Notes under the pieces: generated by a model | What the model saw: the letters and a program-made list of their open reading frames with translations, nothing else | Database searches by the model: none | Told to the model about the DNA's origin: nothing | In this document: piece after piece, positions 17,732 through 26,257 of the stretch | Layout of the letters: each line of letters starts with the position of its first letter | How positions within the stretch are numbered: the stretch's first letter is position 1 | Assembly (NCBI GenBank): GCA_947643595.1 | Contig: CANRWP010000002.1 | Location: forward strand, 1-64,000 | DNA from: an uncultured bacterium | GTDB taxonomy: Bacteria > Bacillota > Clostridia > Lachnospirales > Lachnospiraceae | DNA: 64,000 bases | Direction of reading: 5' to 3' | Made by a program: the position numbers and the translations under genes

Positions 17732-17750
17732 CTTTTCAGTGTGTAGCAAT

Positions 17751-18026
17751 TTATGCGTTCAGCATGTCCTTTAATGCTTTTCCAGCTTTAAACTTAGGTG
17801 CCTTGGATGCAGCGATCTGCATTACTTTACCACTCTGAGGGTTGCGGCCTTCTCTTGCAGCTCTCTCGGATACCTCAAAAGTACCGAAGCCTACCAGCTG
17901 AACCTTTCCACCTTTTTTCAGTTCATCAGCAACCACATCTGTGAAAGCCTTCAATGCCTTCTCAGCGTCCTTTTTGGAAATTTCAGCCTGATCAGCAATT
18001 GCTGCAACTAACTCCATTTTGTTCAT
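17751..18026 (-). CDS. hup: DNA-binding protein HU
   Basis: This 91-residue histone-like protein has the HU/IHF helical dimer region (ISKKDAEKALKAFTDVV) and the signature GFGTFEVSERAAREGRNPQ ahead of the DNA-binding arm, with the C-terminal KFKAGKALKDMLN. HU bends and compacts DNA as a dimer. The start at 18026 follows AGGAGG; the upstream in-frame extension to 18053 reads through that site and is rejected. A strong promoter and a leader hairpin precede it, in line with high expression. Confidence 0.97.
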   Translation of the reverse strand: MNKMELVAAIADQAEISKKDAEKALKAFTDVVADELKKGGKVQLVGFGTFEVSERAAREGRNPQSGKVMQIAASKAPKFKAGKALKDMLNA

Positions 18027-18110
18027 GTTAAATCCTCCTATATAACTCCTCATGGTTTCTCAACTTTTCCCGGAAAAACCTCTGTTTTCCGAAAAAACAG
18101 TCTCTATATA

Positions 18111-18139
18111 TTTATAGTGGGGTTTGCCCTGTTTGTCAA
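18111..18139 (-). promoter_or_regulatory. Strong promoter of the HU gene
   Basis: On the minus strand TTGACA (18134-18139) and TATAAA (18111-18116) are 17 bases apart. The leader then forms a CTGTTTT/AAAACAG hairpin before the ribosome site, which may stabilise the mRNA. Confidence 0.75.
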
Positions 18140-18176
18140 GGATTTTATGGATTTTTCACAGTTTTTTCGCAACATA

Positions 18177-18209
18177 GCGGGAACCTGCCCGTAAAAAGCA
18201 GGTCCCCGC
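18177..18209 (-). terminator. Strong hairpin after the first sugar transporter operon
   Basis: Two 12-base arms (GCGGGAACCTGC / GCAGGTCCCCGC, one mismatch) close a nine-base loop 27 bases after the last permease gene. No long T run follows on the minus strand, so it may act more as a 3' stabiliser than a simple terminator. Confidence 0.6.
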
Positions 18210-18235
18210 CGGAAAATAATGTTATGCTATCAGCT

Positions 18236-19255
18236 CTATGCTTTTTTGCTTTCCTTAATCTTGGCAAAAACTGCCTGCAGAAGAATAAAGAAACACAACA
18301 GGATAGCCGTAATAATGTTCGCCCAGGAGCTCACCAGCTTACCGTTGGTCTTTACCAGGGTCGAAATCGTACCGTTGATGAGCACGCCCACGAGGGAGCC
18401 CAGGACATTGCCCACACCGCCGGTCAACAGCGTTCCGCCGATGACCGAGGAGGAGATCGCGTCCATCTCAAGTCCCGACGCCTGCGTTGTCGTACCGCAC
18501 ATCGTATTCAGGCAGTAGCAGATACCGCCGATCGACGTCAAAAAGCTGCTCAGAGTGTATGTCAGCAATTTTGTCTTTTTTACATTCAATCCCATCAGTG
18601 TAGCCGATACCTGATTGCCGCCCACCGCATAGATGCTTCTGCCAAACTTGGTATATTTTAACATCAGATAGACCAGAACTACGACAAGCAGCGCTACAAT
18701 GACTGTGGGACGTATAAACGGAACCTGATAGATTCCCTTTTTGTTTTCATAACCGCCGAAAGGAATGCTGATTTTCGCGTTGGAGATCGCCGTGAAGAGT
18801 TTGTCGGAGACAATACTCACCTGATCCTTACAGATCACGGCGGTCATACCTCTGGCAAAGAACATACCCGCCATTGTCACGATAAACGGCTGGATCTCCA
18901 GATACGCCACGCAGAATCCCTGCACCAGACCGAACACTACTCCGATCACCAGAACCATGATCATCAGAACCGGGCTCTTCATTCCCCATGTCTCCATACC
19001 TACCGCCAGAAACATACAATCCATGGCGATCAGGGAACCGACGGAGATGTCGATGCCGCCCGTCAGCATTACACAGGTCATACCGGCCGCCACGGCGATC
19101 AGACCCGCGTTGTTGATCAGAACATTCAAAAATGTCTGAAAATGTGTAAATCCTTTATCTGCGTAGACGATACAGCCGCCCAGATACATGATAACAAACA
19201 GCGCCACCGTAATGGCAAGCAGTATATTATTTCCACTCAATTTTAATTTTTTCAT
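18236..19255 (-). CDS. yjfF: Sugar ABC transporter permease, YjfF-like
   Basis: This 339-residue CUT2-family permease has about nine to ten membrane helices and the conserved loop TGGIDISVGSLIAM that contacts the ATPase. It belongs to the RbsC/AraH/YjfF group. It is the last gene of the binding protein - ATPase - permease - permease operon and overlaps the preceding permease by four bases. Two different permeases after one ATPase, with a YtfQ-like binding protein, match the E. coli ytfQRT-yjfF galactofuranose system and the Shewanella AraUVWZ arabinose system. Confidence 0.88.
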   Translation of the reverse strand: MKKLKLSGNNILLAITVALFVIMYLGGCIVYADKGFTHFQTFLNVLINNAGLIAVAAGMTCVMLTGGIDISVGSLIAMDCMFLAVGMETWGMKSPVLMIMVLVIGVVFGLVQGFCVAYLEIQPFIVTMAGMFFARGMTAVICKDQVSIVSDKLFTAISNAKISIPFGGYENKKGIYQVPFIRPTVIVALLVVVLVYLMLKYTKFGRSIYAVGGNQVSATLMGLNVKKTKLLTYTLSSFLTSIGGICYCLNTMCGTTTQASGLEMDAISSSVIGGTLLTGGVGNVLGSLVGVLINGTISTLVKTNGKLVSSWANIITAILLCFFILLQAVFAKIKESKKA

Positions 19256-20319
19256 GCCTGCACCGCCTCCTTTGCCGCTGCCTTTTTAGAGGACAGTTTT
19301 TTGAAATAATCCTTCACAGGCTGTGACTGGATTACCACGATCAGGATAACCACGATAGCCTTGAACACAGGAGCCTGAGCGGAAGAAACCCCCAGGGCGT
19401 ACAGTGTCGTAGTGATCGCCTGAATCGTGTAAGCGCCGATGATGGAACCGGCCAGGTTAAACTTACCTCCGCCAAGGCTGTTGCCGCCGAGCGCTACCGC
19501 GAGGATAGCATCCAGCTCCATGTTCAGACCGATGTTATTGGTATCTGCAGAATAGATCCTGCAGGTCGCAACCAGTCCGGAGATGCCTGCGCACAGACCG
19601 CAGATCACATAGCAGAGCAGAATGATCTTCGCGGAATTGAAACCGGAAATTCTGGATGCCTTTTTATTGATACCGACGCTCTGAATATACGTACCCAGCG
19701 CCGTCGTCTTGAGCACGATCGAAGCGATCGCCACACAGACTGCCGCAATGATGATCGGCGTCGGAATAATACCGCAGTACGCCCCGAAGAACTGGAAGGA
19801 GGGCACACGCACATACACGATATTGCTGTTGCACAGAAGCAGTCCGATCGCCCTGCCCGCGGACCAAAGGATCAGCGTAGCTACCATCGGCTGAATATTC
19901 ATATATGCCACCAGAAATCCGTTGAACAGACCGCAGACACATGCGATCGCCACACCGGCCAGCATTCCCACCCAGAGGGGAACATTGTATTGATCCACAT
20001 TGGTCACACCGTATCCCGCAAGCAGCATACAGCACAGGCCGCCGGATAAGCTCATCACAGATCCCACCGAAATATCCGTCCCCGCCGAAGCCGATACCAC
20101 CAGAGTCATACCGATCGCAAGGATCGCTACCTCACTGCCGCGGTTCAATACGTCGATCAGACGTCCGTATAAAATACCGTTGTTGATACTGATAGAAAAG
20201 AAGCTGAGCGGAGCATTTCCTGTGGCGATATCGTACACCACGTTGATCATCATGACGAGTATCATACTGAAGATCGGCAGGAACAGCTTCATCTTTGTAA
20301 TTTTTTTGATTTTATCCAT
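19252..20319 (-). CDS. ytfT: Sugar ABC transporter permease, YtfT-like
   Basis: This 355-residue CUT2 permease has about ten membrane helices and the coupling loop SAGTDISVGSVMSLSGG near residues 80-95. It forms the membrane pore with the next permease as a likely heterodimer. The ATG overlaps the last base of the ATPase gene region and its stop overlaps the next start by four bases, so translation of all three is coupled. The C-terminus is lysine/alanine-rich and cytoplasmic. Confidence 0.88.
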   Translation of the reverse strand: MDKIKKITKMKLFLPIFSMILVMMINVVYDIATGNAPLSFFSISINNGILYGRLIDVLNRGSEVAILAIGMTLVVSASAGTDISVGSVMSLSGGLCCMLLAGYGVTNVDQYNVPLWVGMLAGVAIACVCGLFNGFLVAYMNIQPMVATLILWSAGRAIGLLLCNSNIVYVRVPSFQFFGAYCGIIPTPIIIAAVCVAIASIVLKTTALGTYIQSVGINKKASRISGFNSAKIILLCYVICGLCAGISGLVATCRIYSADTNNIGLNMELDAILAVALGGNSLGGGKFNLAGSIIGAYTIQAITTTLYALGVSSAQAPVFKAIVVILIVVIQSQPVKDYFKKLSSKKAAAKEAVQA

Positions 20320-21836
20320 TATTTAGCACCTCCCGCAATTGCCTTCATGACACCTTCCTGAGACAACTCTTCACCGCTGATCTCTCCGACCTTGGCGCCG
20401 TCTCTGAGGACTGCCATACGGTTACAGGTTCTGAGCATCTCCTCGATCTCGGAGGATACAAAGATCACGCTCGTTCCCTCCTCCGCCAGTTTGATCACCA
20501 GCTTCTGGATCTCTGTCTTCGTTCCGATGTCAATACCTCGGGTGGGCTCATCCAAAATCAGGAAATCCGGATTTGTCGCCAGCCATCTGGCCAGAATAAC
20601 CTTCTGCTGATTTCCGCCGGAGAGCTGTTTGATCAGAGTTTCTCTGCTCGCCGTTTTAATCTGAAGCATCTCGATAAACTTATCCGCGATCTCGATCTGT
20701 TTTGCCATCGGTATCTTCTTAAAGATACCTGACTTTGCCTGCATGGCGAGAATGATATTCTCCCGCACGGACAGATCGCCGATAATGCCCTCGGCCTTTC
20801 TGTCATCCGGCAGAAGTCCCATGCCGAGATTCATCGCATCGATCGGGTTCTTGATATTTACTTCCTCGCCCTTCACCTTCAGTGTGCCGGTCTGGGCTCT
20901 GTCCGCGCCGTAGATAACACGAGCCAGTTCCGTACGGCCGCTGCCGAGAAGTCCGGTCAGACCGATCACTTCCCCTTTATGTATGTCCAGATTGAAAGGC
21001 TTGATCGTTCCGGTATGGCTCAATCCCTTCGCTTCGATCACCAACGGTTCTTTGGATTTATCGCCGCTTCCCTCCGGTTTGATACTTGCCAGATCGTCAA
21101 AGTCTTTTCCCATCATAGCCGCGACCAGTTTTACACGGGGCAGCTCCTCAATACTGTACTCTCCAACGAGCGTACCGTTTCTGAGAACGGTGATACCGTC
21201 GCATACCTCGTATACCTGCTCCAGGAAATGAGTTACAAAGACGATCCCTACTCCCTGCTCGCGAAGCCTTCTCATCATGCCGAAAAGTTTCGCCACTTCG
21301 TTGTCGTCCAGCGAAGACGTGGGCTCATCCAGAATCAGCACCTTGCAGTCCATATCCACCGCCCGGGCGATCGCTATCATCTGCTGCAAAGCCAGCGAAT
21401 ACTCCTCCAGATTCTGTGTCACATCGACATCCAGATCCAGATCCTTCATCAGCTTTGTTGCCATCTCATTCATTTTCTTTCTGTTTACCGTGCCGATCTT
21501 CGTCATCGGCTCCCTGCCGATGAACAGATTCTCCGCCACGGAAAGGTTCGGACAGAGGTTTACCTCCTGATAAACCGTAGAAATACCTTTTTTCTGGGCA
21601 TCCATCGTGTCCTTGTTCACGATCGGACCACTGATGCCGTCCAGATAGATCTCTCCCGCCTCAAACTTGTTTACCCCAGTAAGACACTTGATCAGTGTGG
21701 ACTTTCCTGCCCCATTTTCCCCCATGAGCGCACGAATTTCGCCTTTTTTCAAGTTGAAATCCACATTTTCCAACGCTTTTACACCGGGGAATGTCATACA
21801 GATTCCTTTCATACTCAAAACAACATTATTTTCCAT
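20319..21836 (-). CDS. ytfR: Sugar ABC transporter double ATPase, YtfR-like
   Basis: This 505-residue protein contains two ABC domains, as expected for CUT2 importers. The first has GENGAGKST Walker A (about 39-47), signature and Walker B VLILDEPTSSLDD; the second has a degenerate Walker A (GLLGSGRTE), signature LSGGNQQKV and Walker B FLILDEPTRGIDIG. This asymmetry is normal for the RbsA/MglA/YtfR family. It energises import by the two permeases that follow. A 158-base gap with a strong hairpin separates it from the binding-protein gene, so it is probably expressed less than that gene. Confidence 0.92.
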   Translation of the reverse strand: MENNVVLSMKGICMTFPGVKALENVDFNLKKGEIRALMGENGAGKSTLIKCLTGVNKFEAGEIYLDGISGPIVNKDTMDAQKKGISTVYQEVNLCPNLSVAENLFIGREPMTKIGTVNRKKMNEMATKLMKDLDLDVDVTQNLEEYSLALQQMIAIARAVDMDCKVLILDEPTSSLDDNEVAKLFGMMRRLREQGVGIVFVTHFLEQVYEVCDGITVLRNGTLVGEYSIEELPRVKLVAAMMGKDFDDLASIKPEGSGDKSKEPLVIEAKGLSHTGTIKPFNLDIHKGEVIGLTGLLGSGRTELARVIYGADRAQTGTLKVKGEEVNIKNPIDAMNLGMGLLPDDRKAEGIIGDLSVRENIILAMQAKSGIFKKIPMAKQIEIADKFIEMLQIKTASRETLIKQLSGGNQQKVILARWLATNPDFLILDEPTRGIDIGTKTEIQKLVIKLAEEGTSVIFVSSEIEEMLRTCNRMAVLRDGAKVGEISGEELSQEGVMKAIAGGAK

Positions 21837-21907
21837 GTAGACGTCTCCTTCCAGAGTTTTCTTCCCAGGTAATGATTCTTGCTTCCGCTATTATTTCCGT
21901 CACAATG

Positions 21908-21957
21908 CGTAAAGGGGAGAAACCCCAAGTTTCCCCGGGATCCTCTCCCCTTTTACG
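21908..21957 (-). promoter_or_regulatory. Hairpin between binding-protein and ATPase genes (first sugar operon)
   Basis: Arms CGTAAAGGGGAGA and TCTCCCCTTTTACG form a long stem 38 bases after the binding-protein stop, without a clean T run on the minus strand. It probably protects the 3' end of the binding-protein mRNA or partly terminates transcription, raising binding protein relative to ATPase. Confidence 0.65.
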
Positions 21958-21994
21958 ACTCTTTATTTTTTACATCAGAGTTTTTTTCTCTATC

Positions 21995-23092
21995 TTAGTA
22001 AGCACGGCCATCCAGAACTTCCTGGCTCATGGTTACTGCGTACTGGCTCTCAATACCAGGTGCTACGAAAGCCTGATCCTCAACCAGTGTCCACTTGTCA
22101 ACTTCTTCGCCGGCTTCCAGTTTCTTGATAACTTCCTCAGCAAAACCTGCCTGCAGAGGGTTGCACTCTACGTTACATGTGATCTTGCCGTCCAGTGTGT
22201 ACTGAAGTCCGTCGTGTGTAGCGTCGAAGGAGATGATCTGCACGTCGCCGTCAACACCGTATGTAATGCCTGCCGCATCCATAGCGTCCATTGCGCCGTA
22301 TGCTTCGTTATCGTTCTGGCATACAACTACGTTGAAGTTGCCTGCGCCGTAGGTCTTAATGAAGGACTCCATAACTTCCTGTCCGCCTGCCTGTGTGAAG
22401 TCACCGGACTGAGAGTCGAGAACTTTCCAGTTGGAGTTCTGAGCTACGATGTTGTTGAAGCCTTCTGTACGGCCAAGTGTTGCGGATGCGCCAACGGAAC
22501 CTTCGATAACGAGGATGTTTGCGTCTGCACCGTCCAAGTACTCTGCAAGCCAGTTACCAGCTGCCTCGCCTTCAGCGACCATGTCGCAGCCAAGAGCTGT
22601 TGTGTACAGAGTGTCAGCAGCGTCAACCGCACGGTCAACGATCAGTACAGGGATGCCTGCATCCTGTGCTTCCTGGAGAACGGTGTCCCAACCTGCGGAC
22701 TGAATCGGAGCGATGCAGATGTAGTCAAGTTCCTGCTCGATAAAGCCACGAACTGTCTCGATCTGAACTGCGTGGTCATTGTCGCAGTCTACGAAAGATA
22801 ACTCATAACCGTTTTCTGCACTGAAAGTATCCTGATAGTTCTTTGTGTTAGCTGCACGCCAGTCAGACTCGTGACCAACCTGTGCAAAACCTACTGTGAC
22901 AACTTCACCGTCTGCTGCCGGAGCTGCTTCCTCTTCTGCAGGAGCTTCTTCTGCCGGAGCTGCTTCCTCCTCTGCAGGAGCTTCTTCTGCCGGAGCTGCC
23001 GCCTCTTCTGCAGGAGCTTCGGAGTTACCGCATGCAACAAGACTGGAAACTGTCATTGCCGCAACTAATAATAACGCAAGTTTTTTCTTCAT
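21995..23092 (-). CDS. ytfQ: Sugar-binding lipoprotein, YtfQ-like
   Basis: This 365-residue protein has a lipoprotein signal with C21 after SSLVA, a low-complexity Ala/Pro/Glu linker (about 25-62) and a periplasmic-binding-protein type 1 fold. The fold resembles E. coli YtfQ, which binds galactofuranose: VGFAQVGHESDWRAANTKN, SAGWDTVLQEAQDAGIPVL and LDSQSGDFTQAGGQEVMESF are the recognisable stretches. It is anchored outside the membrane and delivers sugar to the permeases. The gene is first in its operon and has its own strong promoter. The sugar is probably a furanose (galactofuranose or arabinofuranose); this is inferred from family and context. Confidence 0.9.
   Translation of the reverse strand: MKKKLALLLVAAMTVSSLVACGNSEAPAEEAAAPAEEAPAEEEAAPAEEAPAEEEAAPAADGEVVTVGFAQVGHESDWRAANTKNYQDTFSAENGYELSFVDCDNDHAVQIETVRGFIEQELDYICIAPIQSAGWDTVLQEAQDAGIPVLIVDRAVDAADTLYTTALGCDMVAEGEAAGNWLAEYLDGADANILVIEGSVGASATLGRTEGFNNIVAQNSNWKVLDSQSGDFTQAGGQEVMESFIKTYGAGNFNVVVCQNDNEAYGAMDAMDAAGITYGVDGDVQIISFDATHDGLQYTLDGKITCNVECNPLQAGFAEEVIKKLEAGEEVDKWTLVEDQAFVAPGIESQYAVTMSQEVLDGRAY
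22921..23020 (-). repeat. 36-bp tandem repeat encoding the Ala/Pro/Glu linker
   Basis: Nearly identical 36-base units begin at 22921 and 22957, with a partial third unit from 22993. They encode an APAEEAPAEEEA-type spacer between the lipid anchor and the binding domain. Copy number could vary between strains and would change only linker length. Confidence 0.8.
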
Positions 23093-23184
23093 TTTTTTCC
23101 TCCCTAATGAATTTTATTTTTTGCGTCGGAACAGTTTTTCTGTTTCCGTAATTTTACTTTAACCGATTTACCATTTACAGGCAA

Positions 23185-23273
23185 GCACTTTTTGTGCATT
23201 ATACATGATTTTGTACATCTAAACAATACAAATTTTTGTATATTATGACATTTTACAATACAAATTTTGTTGA
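23185..23273. promoter_or_regulatory. Cluster of AraR-like operator palindromes in the 418-base divergent region
   Basis: Three related sites share an ATACA...TTTTGTAT core: 23201-23218, 23226-23241 (ATACAAATTTTTGTAT, one mismatch from a perfect palindrome) and 23258-23273. A further GCAC-TTTTT-GTGC palindrome lies just downstream of the -10 box. The Bacillus AraR operator is ATTTGTACGTACAAAT, a similar half-site. The sites overlap the binding-protein promoter and lie upstream of the divergent AraR-like gene. The rest of the gap (23274-23490) is AT-rich with no gene. Confidence 0.6.
23198..23226 (-). promoter_or_regulatory. Promoter of the first sugar operon
   Basis: On the minus strand TTGTTT (23221-23226) and a consensus TATAAT (23198-23203) are 17 bases apart. 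The -10 is perfect while the -35 is weak, as is common for a promoter that needs an activator, here possibly the YesN-type regulator. Confidence 0.65.
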
Positions 23274-23510
23274 AGAAGTTAAATTTTTTATGATTCCGTA
23301 AGATTTTTTATGATTTTTACTTATTTCAAAGATTTTTCGGGAGAGATTCCCCCCATAAAATATATGCCAAATTGCCCAAAATAAGAAATGCATCCGGAGA
23401 AATATTGAATTTTTTAAACTTTACCTGGAAAAAAGAGAAATTTTTACCTTTTCTTGATGGCGTTCTTCAAATATGTTATTTTATTTATAATACCGGAGGA
23501 AAAATTCCCT

Positions 23511-24593
23511 ATGCCCGCAAAATATATAAGGCTCGCAAACCTGTTAAAAAATCTGATCGACGAAAATAACGGCGATATCTTTAAACTTCCCACCGAAGCG
23601 CAGCTCTGCCGGAAGTACGGTGTAAGCCGGCAGACCGTTCGAAAAGCGCTCTCCGTTCTGGAACAGGAGCATTTAATAGAAAAGAGGCAGGGCAGCGGTT
23701 CCTACGCCACCGGGCTTTCCGGCACGGCGGGAAAAAATACCGTAGCCATCCTGATCTGCTCCGACACGGAATACATCTATCCCGCTCTTCTCGCCGACCT
23801 GCGCGGCGCACTGCAGGCGCAGGGCTTTTCCTTCACCGTCTTCACCACCGAAAACAGGATCTCCAGAGAAAGGGAGATTTTGCAGCATCTCCTCGCCCAC
23901 CCTGTCCGCGGTATATTGAGCGAAGGCTGCAAGACGGGATTTCCGACGCCGAATCTGGATCTGTACAACCGACTGGCGGAAAAAAATATTCCCGTCCTGT
24001 TTTTCCATGGGAACTATTCCAACCTGCCGGATTTTCCCTCCATAAAGGATGACAATTACGGCGGCGGCTATTACCTGGGGAAATACCTCGCCTCTCTCGG
24101 CCATAAAAAAACGGCCGGTATCTTCAAGGCGGACGACATCCAGGGAAGTGAGCGTTATTTCGGATTTCTGTCCGCTCTGCGGGATGAAAATATCCCTTTT
24201 TCGGAGGACTGCGTCTGCTTTTTTGACACCGCACAGCTCACCTCGCTGCAGAAAAGGCAGGACACCGGTTTTTTGTCCGAATTTGTCAACAAACAGTTAA
24301 GCGGTTCCACCGCTGTCATCTGCTACAATGATGAGATCGCCTACTGGCTGATCAAAGAACTTTCCTATAAAAATCTGCGGGTCCCGGAGGACATCAGCGT
24401 GGTCTGTTTTGACAATACCTATCTCAGCGAACTCTCCTCCGTGCAGATCACTTCCCTGTCCCACAAAAATCACGAGATGGGGACGATCATCGCGGAAAGT
24501 ATCCTGAAATTGATAAAGGGAATTCCGGTTACCTCTCAGAAGATTCCCTGGCATCTCGATATAAAGCGAAGCAGCGGCCCTGCATCGGGATAA
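23511..24593 (+). CDS. GntR/LacI-hybrid transcription regulator, AraR-like
   Basis: The ATG at 23511 follows GGAGGA and gives 360 residues. Residues 1-70 are a GntR-type winged helix (FKLPTEAQLCRKYGVSRQTVRKAL, EKRQGSGSY) and the remainder is a LacI-type sugar-binding domain (IKDDNYGGGYYLGKYLASLGHKK, VVCFDNTYLSELSSVQITSLSH). This fusion is the architecture of AraR, the arabinose repressor. It is divergent from the sugar-binding protein gene across a 418-base region with AraR-like palindromes, so it most likely represses that operon until its sugar ligand binds. Confidence 0.87.
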   Translation: MPAKYIRLANLLKNLIDENNGDIFKLPTEAQLCRKYGVSRQTVRKALSVLEQEHLIEKRQGSGSYATGLSGTAGKNTVAILICSDTEYIYPALLADLRGALQAQGFSFTVFTTENRISREREILQHLLAHPVRGILSEGCKTGFPTPNLDLYNRLAEKNIPVLFFHGNYSNLPDFPSIKDDNYGGGYYLGKYLASLGHKKTAGIFKADDIQGSERYFGFLSALRDENIPFSEDCVCFFDTAQLTSLQKRQDTGFLSEFVNKQLSGSTAVICYNDEIAYWLIKELSYKNLRVPEDISVVCFDNTYLSELSSVQITSLSHKNHEMGTIIAESILKLIKGIPVTSQKIPWHLDIKRSSGPASG

Positions 24594-24608
24594 CCCATCC
24601 CCGGCAGG
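24579..24608. terminator. Hairpin between convergent araR-like and response-regulator genes
   Basis: An imperfect stem (CCTGC...GCAGG outer arms with ATCCC/GGGAT inner pairs) spans the 18-base gap between the two stop codons. There is no T run, so terminator activity is uncertain. Confidence 0.4.
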
Positions 24609-24611
24609 CTC

Positions 24612-26231
24612 CTACTTTCCGTTTCTGTATTCCCTCGGCGTGCAGCCCACCGTCTTCTTAAAGACAAAGCTGAAATAATGGGGATCTTTATACCCGACTT
24701 CCGCCGCGATATCGCCGGAGTGCATCTCGCTCTGGCGCAGCAGTTTCTTCGCCTTATCCATCCGCTTTTTCGTGACATATTCAATGAAGGTCATCTGCAT
24801 TTCCTGACTGAAAACACTGCTGAAATAATTGCCGCTGACTCCGATCGCCCCGGCCACACCGTTCAGGGAGAGCGTATCTTCGCTGAAGTTCTCCTCGATA
24901 TATTCCAGTCCTTTTTTCAGCACCTTCTTGCCCTGGTTCTCGCTCTCTCTGTCCCTGAGAATCAGTGCACGCTCCAGAAGTTCCTGTATATAATCGTATA
25001 TATCCCTGCTGTTCACGGAAACCTCCCGCACTTTCTCATTGTCGTCCTCCGCCAACAGTTCCTCCTTACTTATTCCCAGCATCTCCATATAGTTCACGGT
25101 CGTAAAGCGCACGTTTAACAGCAGATAATCGCGAAACAGTCTGGATTCCAGCGCATCTTTCACCCCCGCCAGATAGCCGTTCACAAAGTCTTCTATCTCC
25201 TCCTGCTTGCCCTCCCCCAAAAATCCCTGTATAATTTCCGGGTTTACCTTCGCGCTGTCCACGGACTCAAAACTTTTGGTATCTTTCCCCGGCAGAAATT
25301 CCACCGCGTCTTTCTCCGTCAGAATATGCTGCTGCGGATTAAAAAAACGGTGGGCCAGGATATGATTCACCTTCGTATAACACTCCGGCAAAAGGGAGAG
25401 CCGCTCCACCGGTCTGCCGATCGCCGCGTACCACTCCATCGAAAATTCTTCTTCCTTACATATCTTTTCTATGTTGCTGATACAGCGCTGCTCCAGCTCC
25501 TCCATCCTCTCCGTCTCACCTTTTATCAGGATCCCGTACAGGCTGATATTCCAGCGAAATGCCAGATACTCCGGAAACCGCATAAAGAACCGCAGCAGCG
25601 CTTCCCTGACCTGGTTGATTCCCTCCGGCTCCCTCACCGCGATCTCCGGGTTCCGGTGTTTTGTCTGCAGGCTCAGAAGCACCAGATTATAGCAGGGCGC
25701 ATCCAGCTCCAGAGAAAGTTTCGCCGCCTCCTCATAAATCTGCTGGACGGAGAGGACCCCTCCAAACACCTTCTCCAGAAAGCTTCTGCGGGAATAATCT
25801 TCGTACTCTTTCATCTCATTTTGAAATGTCTCCAGATAGTTCTTCTGCTCCTTCTCCGTCTCGATCTTCTCCCGGATCTCCAGCAGCACTTTCCGCAGGC
25901 CCCCTCTCGTGATCGGCTTTAGCAGGTACTGCTCCACACCCACGCGAATCGCCCGCTGGGCATACTCAAATTCATCGTAGCCGCTGATAATAATGATCCG
26001 GATATCCGGTATCTCCTGCGTCACGATCTGACTCAACGCCAGTCCGTCCATAAACGGCATCTTAATATCCGTGATCAGCACATCCGGGCGTATCTTCCTT
26101 ATCATCGGCAGCGCCATCTCCCCGTCGCTGGCTTCCCCCATGAACTGATATCCATACTCCTGCCAGGGGATATTCTTTTTCAGTCCCTCTCTGACAATAC
26201 TCTCATCTTCCACCAAAAATACCTTCAGCAT
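24612..26231 (-). CDS. AraC-family response regulator (YesN type)
   Basis: The ATG at 26231 starts a receiver domain (LKVFLVEDESIVREG, phosphoacceptor in VLITDIKMPFMDGLAL, and ISGYDEFEYA, LKPI motifs), giving 539 residues. A long middle region (about 130-430) is followed by a C-terminal AraC-type double helix-turn-helix (about 440-539: LSLNGVAGAIGVSGNYFSSVF, AEVGYKDPHYFSFVFKK). The partner kinase is encoded two genes upstream. It presumably activates the neighbouring sugar transporter promoter when phosphorylated. The longer in-frame start at 26261 reads into the preceding gene and lacks a ribosome site. Confidence 0.93.
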   Translation of the reverse strand: MLKVFLVEDESIVREGLKKNIPWQEYGYQFMGEASDGEMALPMIRKIRPDVLITDIKMPFMDGLALSQIVTQEIPDIRIIIISGYDEFEYAQRAIRVGVEQYLLKPITRGGLRKVLLEIREKIETEKEQKNYLETFQNEMKEYEDYSRRSFLEKVFGGVLSVQQIYEEAAKLSLELDAPCYNLVLLSLQTKHRNPEIAVREPEGINQVREALLRFFMRFPEYLAFRWNISLYGILIKGETERMEELEQRCISNIEKICKEEEFSMEWYAAIGRPVERLSLLPECYTKVNHILAHRFFNPQQHILTEKDAVEFLPGKDTKSFESVDSAKVNPEIIQGFLGEGKQEEIEDFVNGYLAGVKDALESRLFRDYLLLNVRFTTVNYMEMLGISKEELLAEDDNEKVREVSVNSRDIYDYIQELLERALILRDRESENQGKKVLKKGLEYIEENFSEDTLSLNGVAGAIGVSGNYFSSVFSQEMQMTFIEYVTKKRMDKAKKLLRQSEMHSGDIAAEVGYKDPHYFSFVFKKTVGCTPREYRNGK

Positions 26232-26257
26232 ATGTCTTCCCTCTTCCGGATAAATTG

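Noticed and set aside
17435..17749. Longer version of the S4 protein starting at 17749
   Set aside because: The extra 25 residues are encoded inside the hup terminator; the ATG at 17674 has a proper ribosome site.
22921..23020. Possible CRISPR-like repeat array
   Set aside because: The units are adjacent without spacers and encode an in-frame Ala/Pro/Glu linker.
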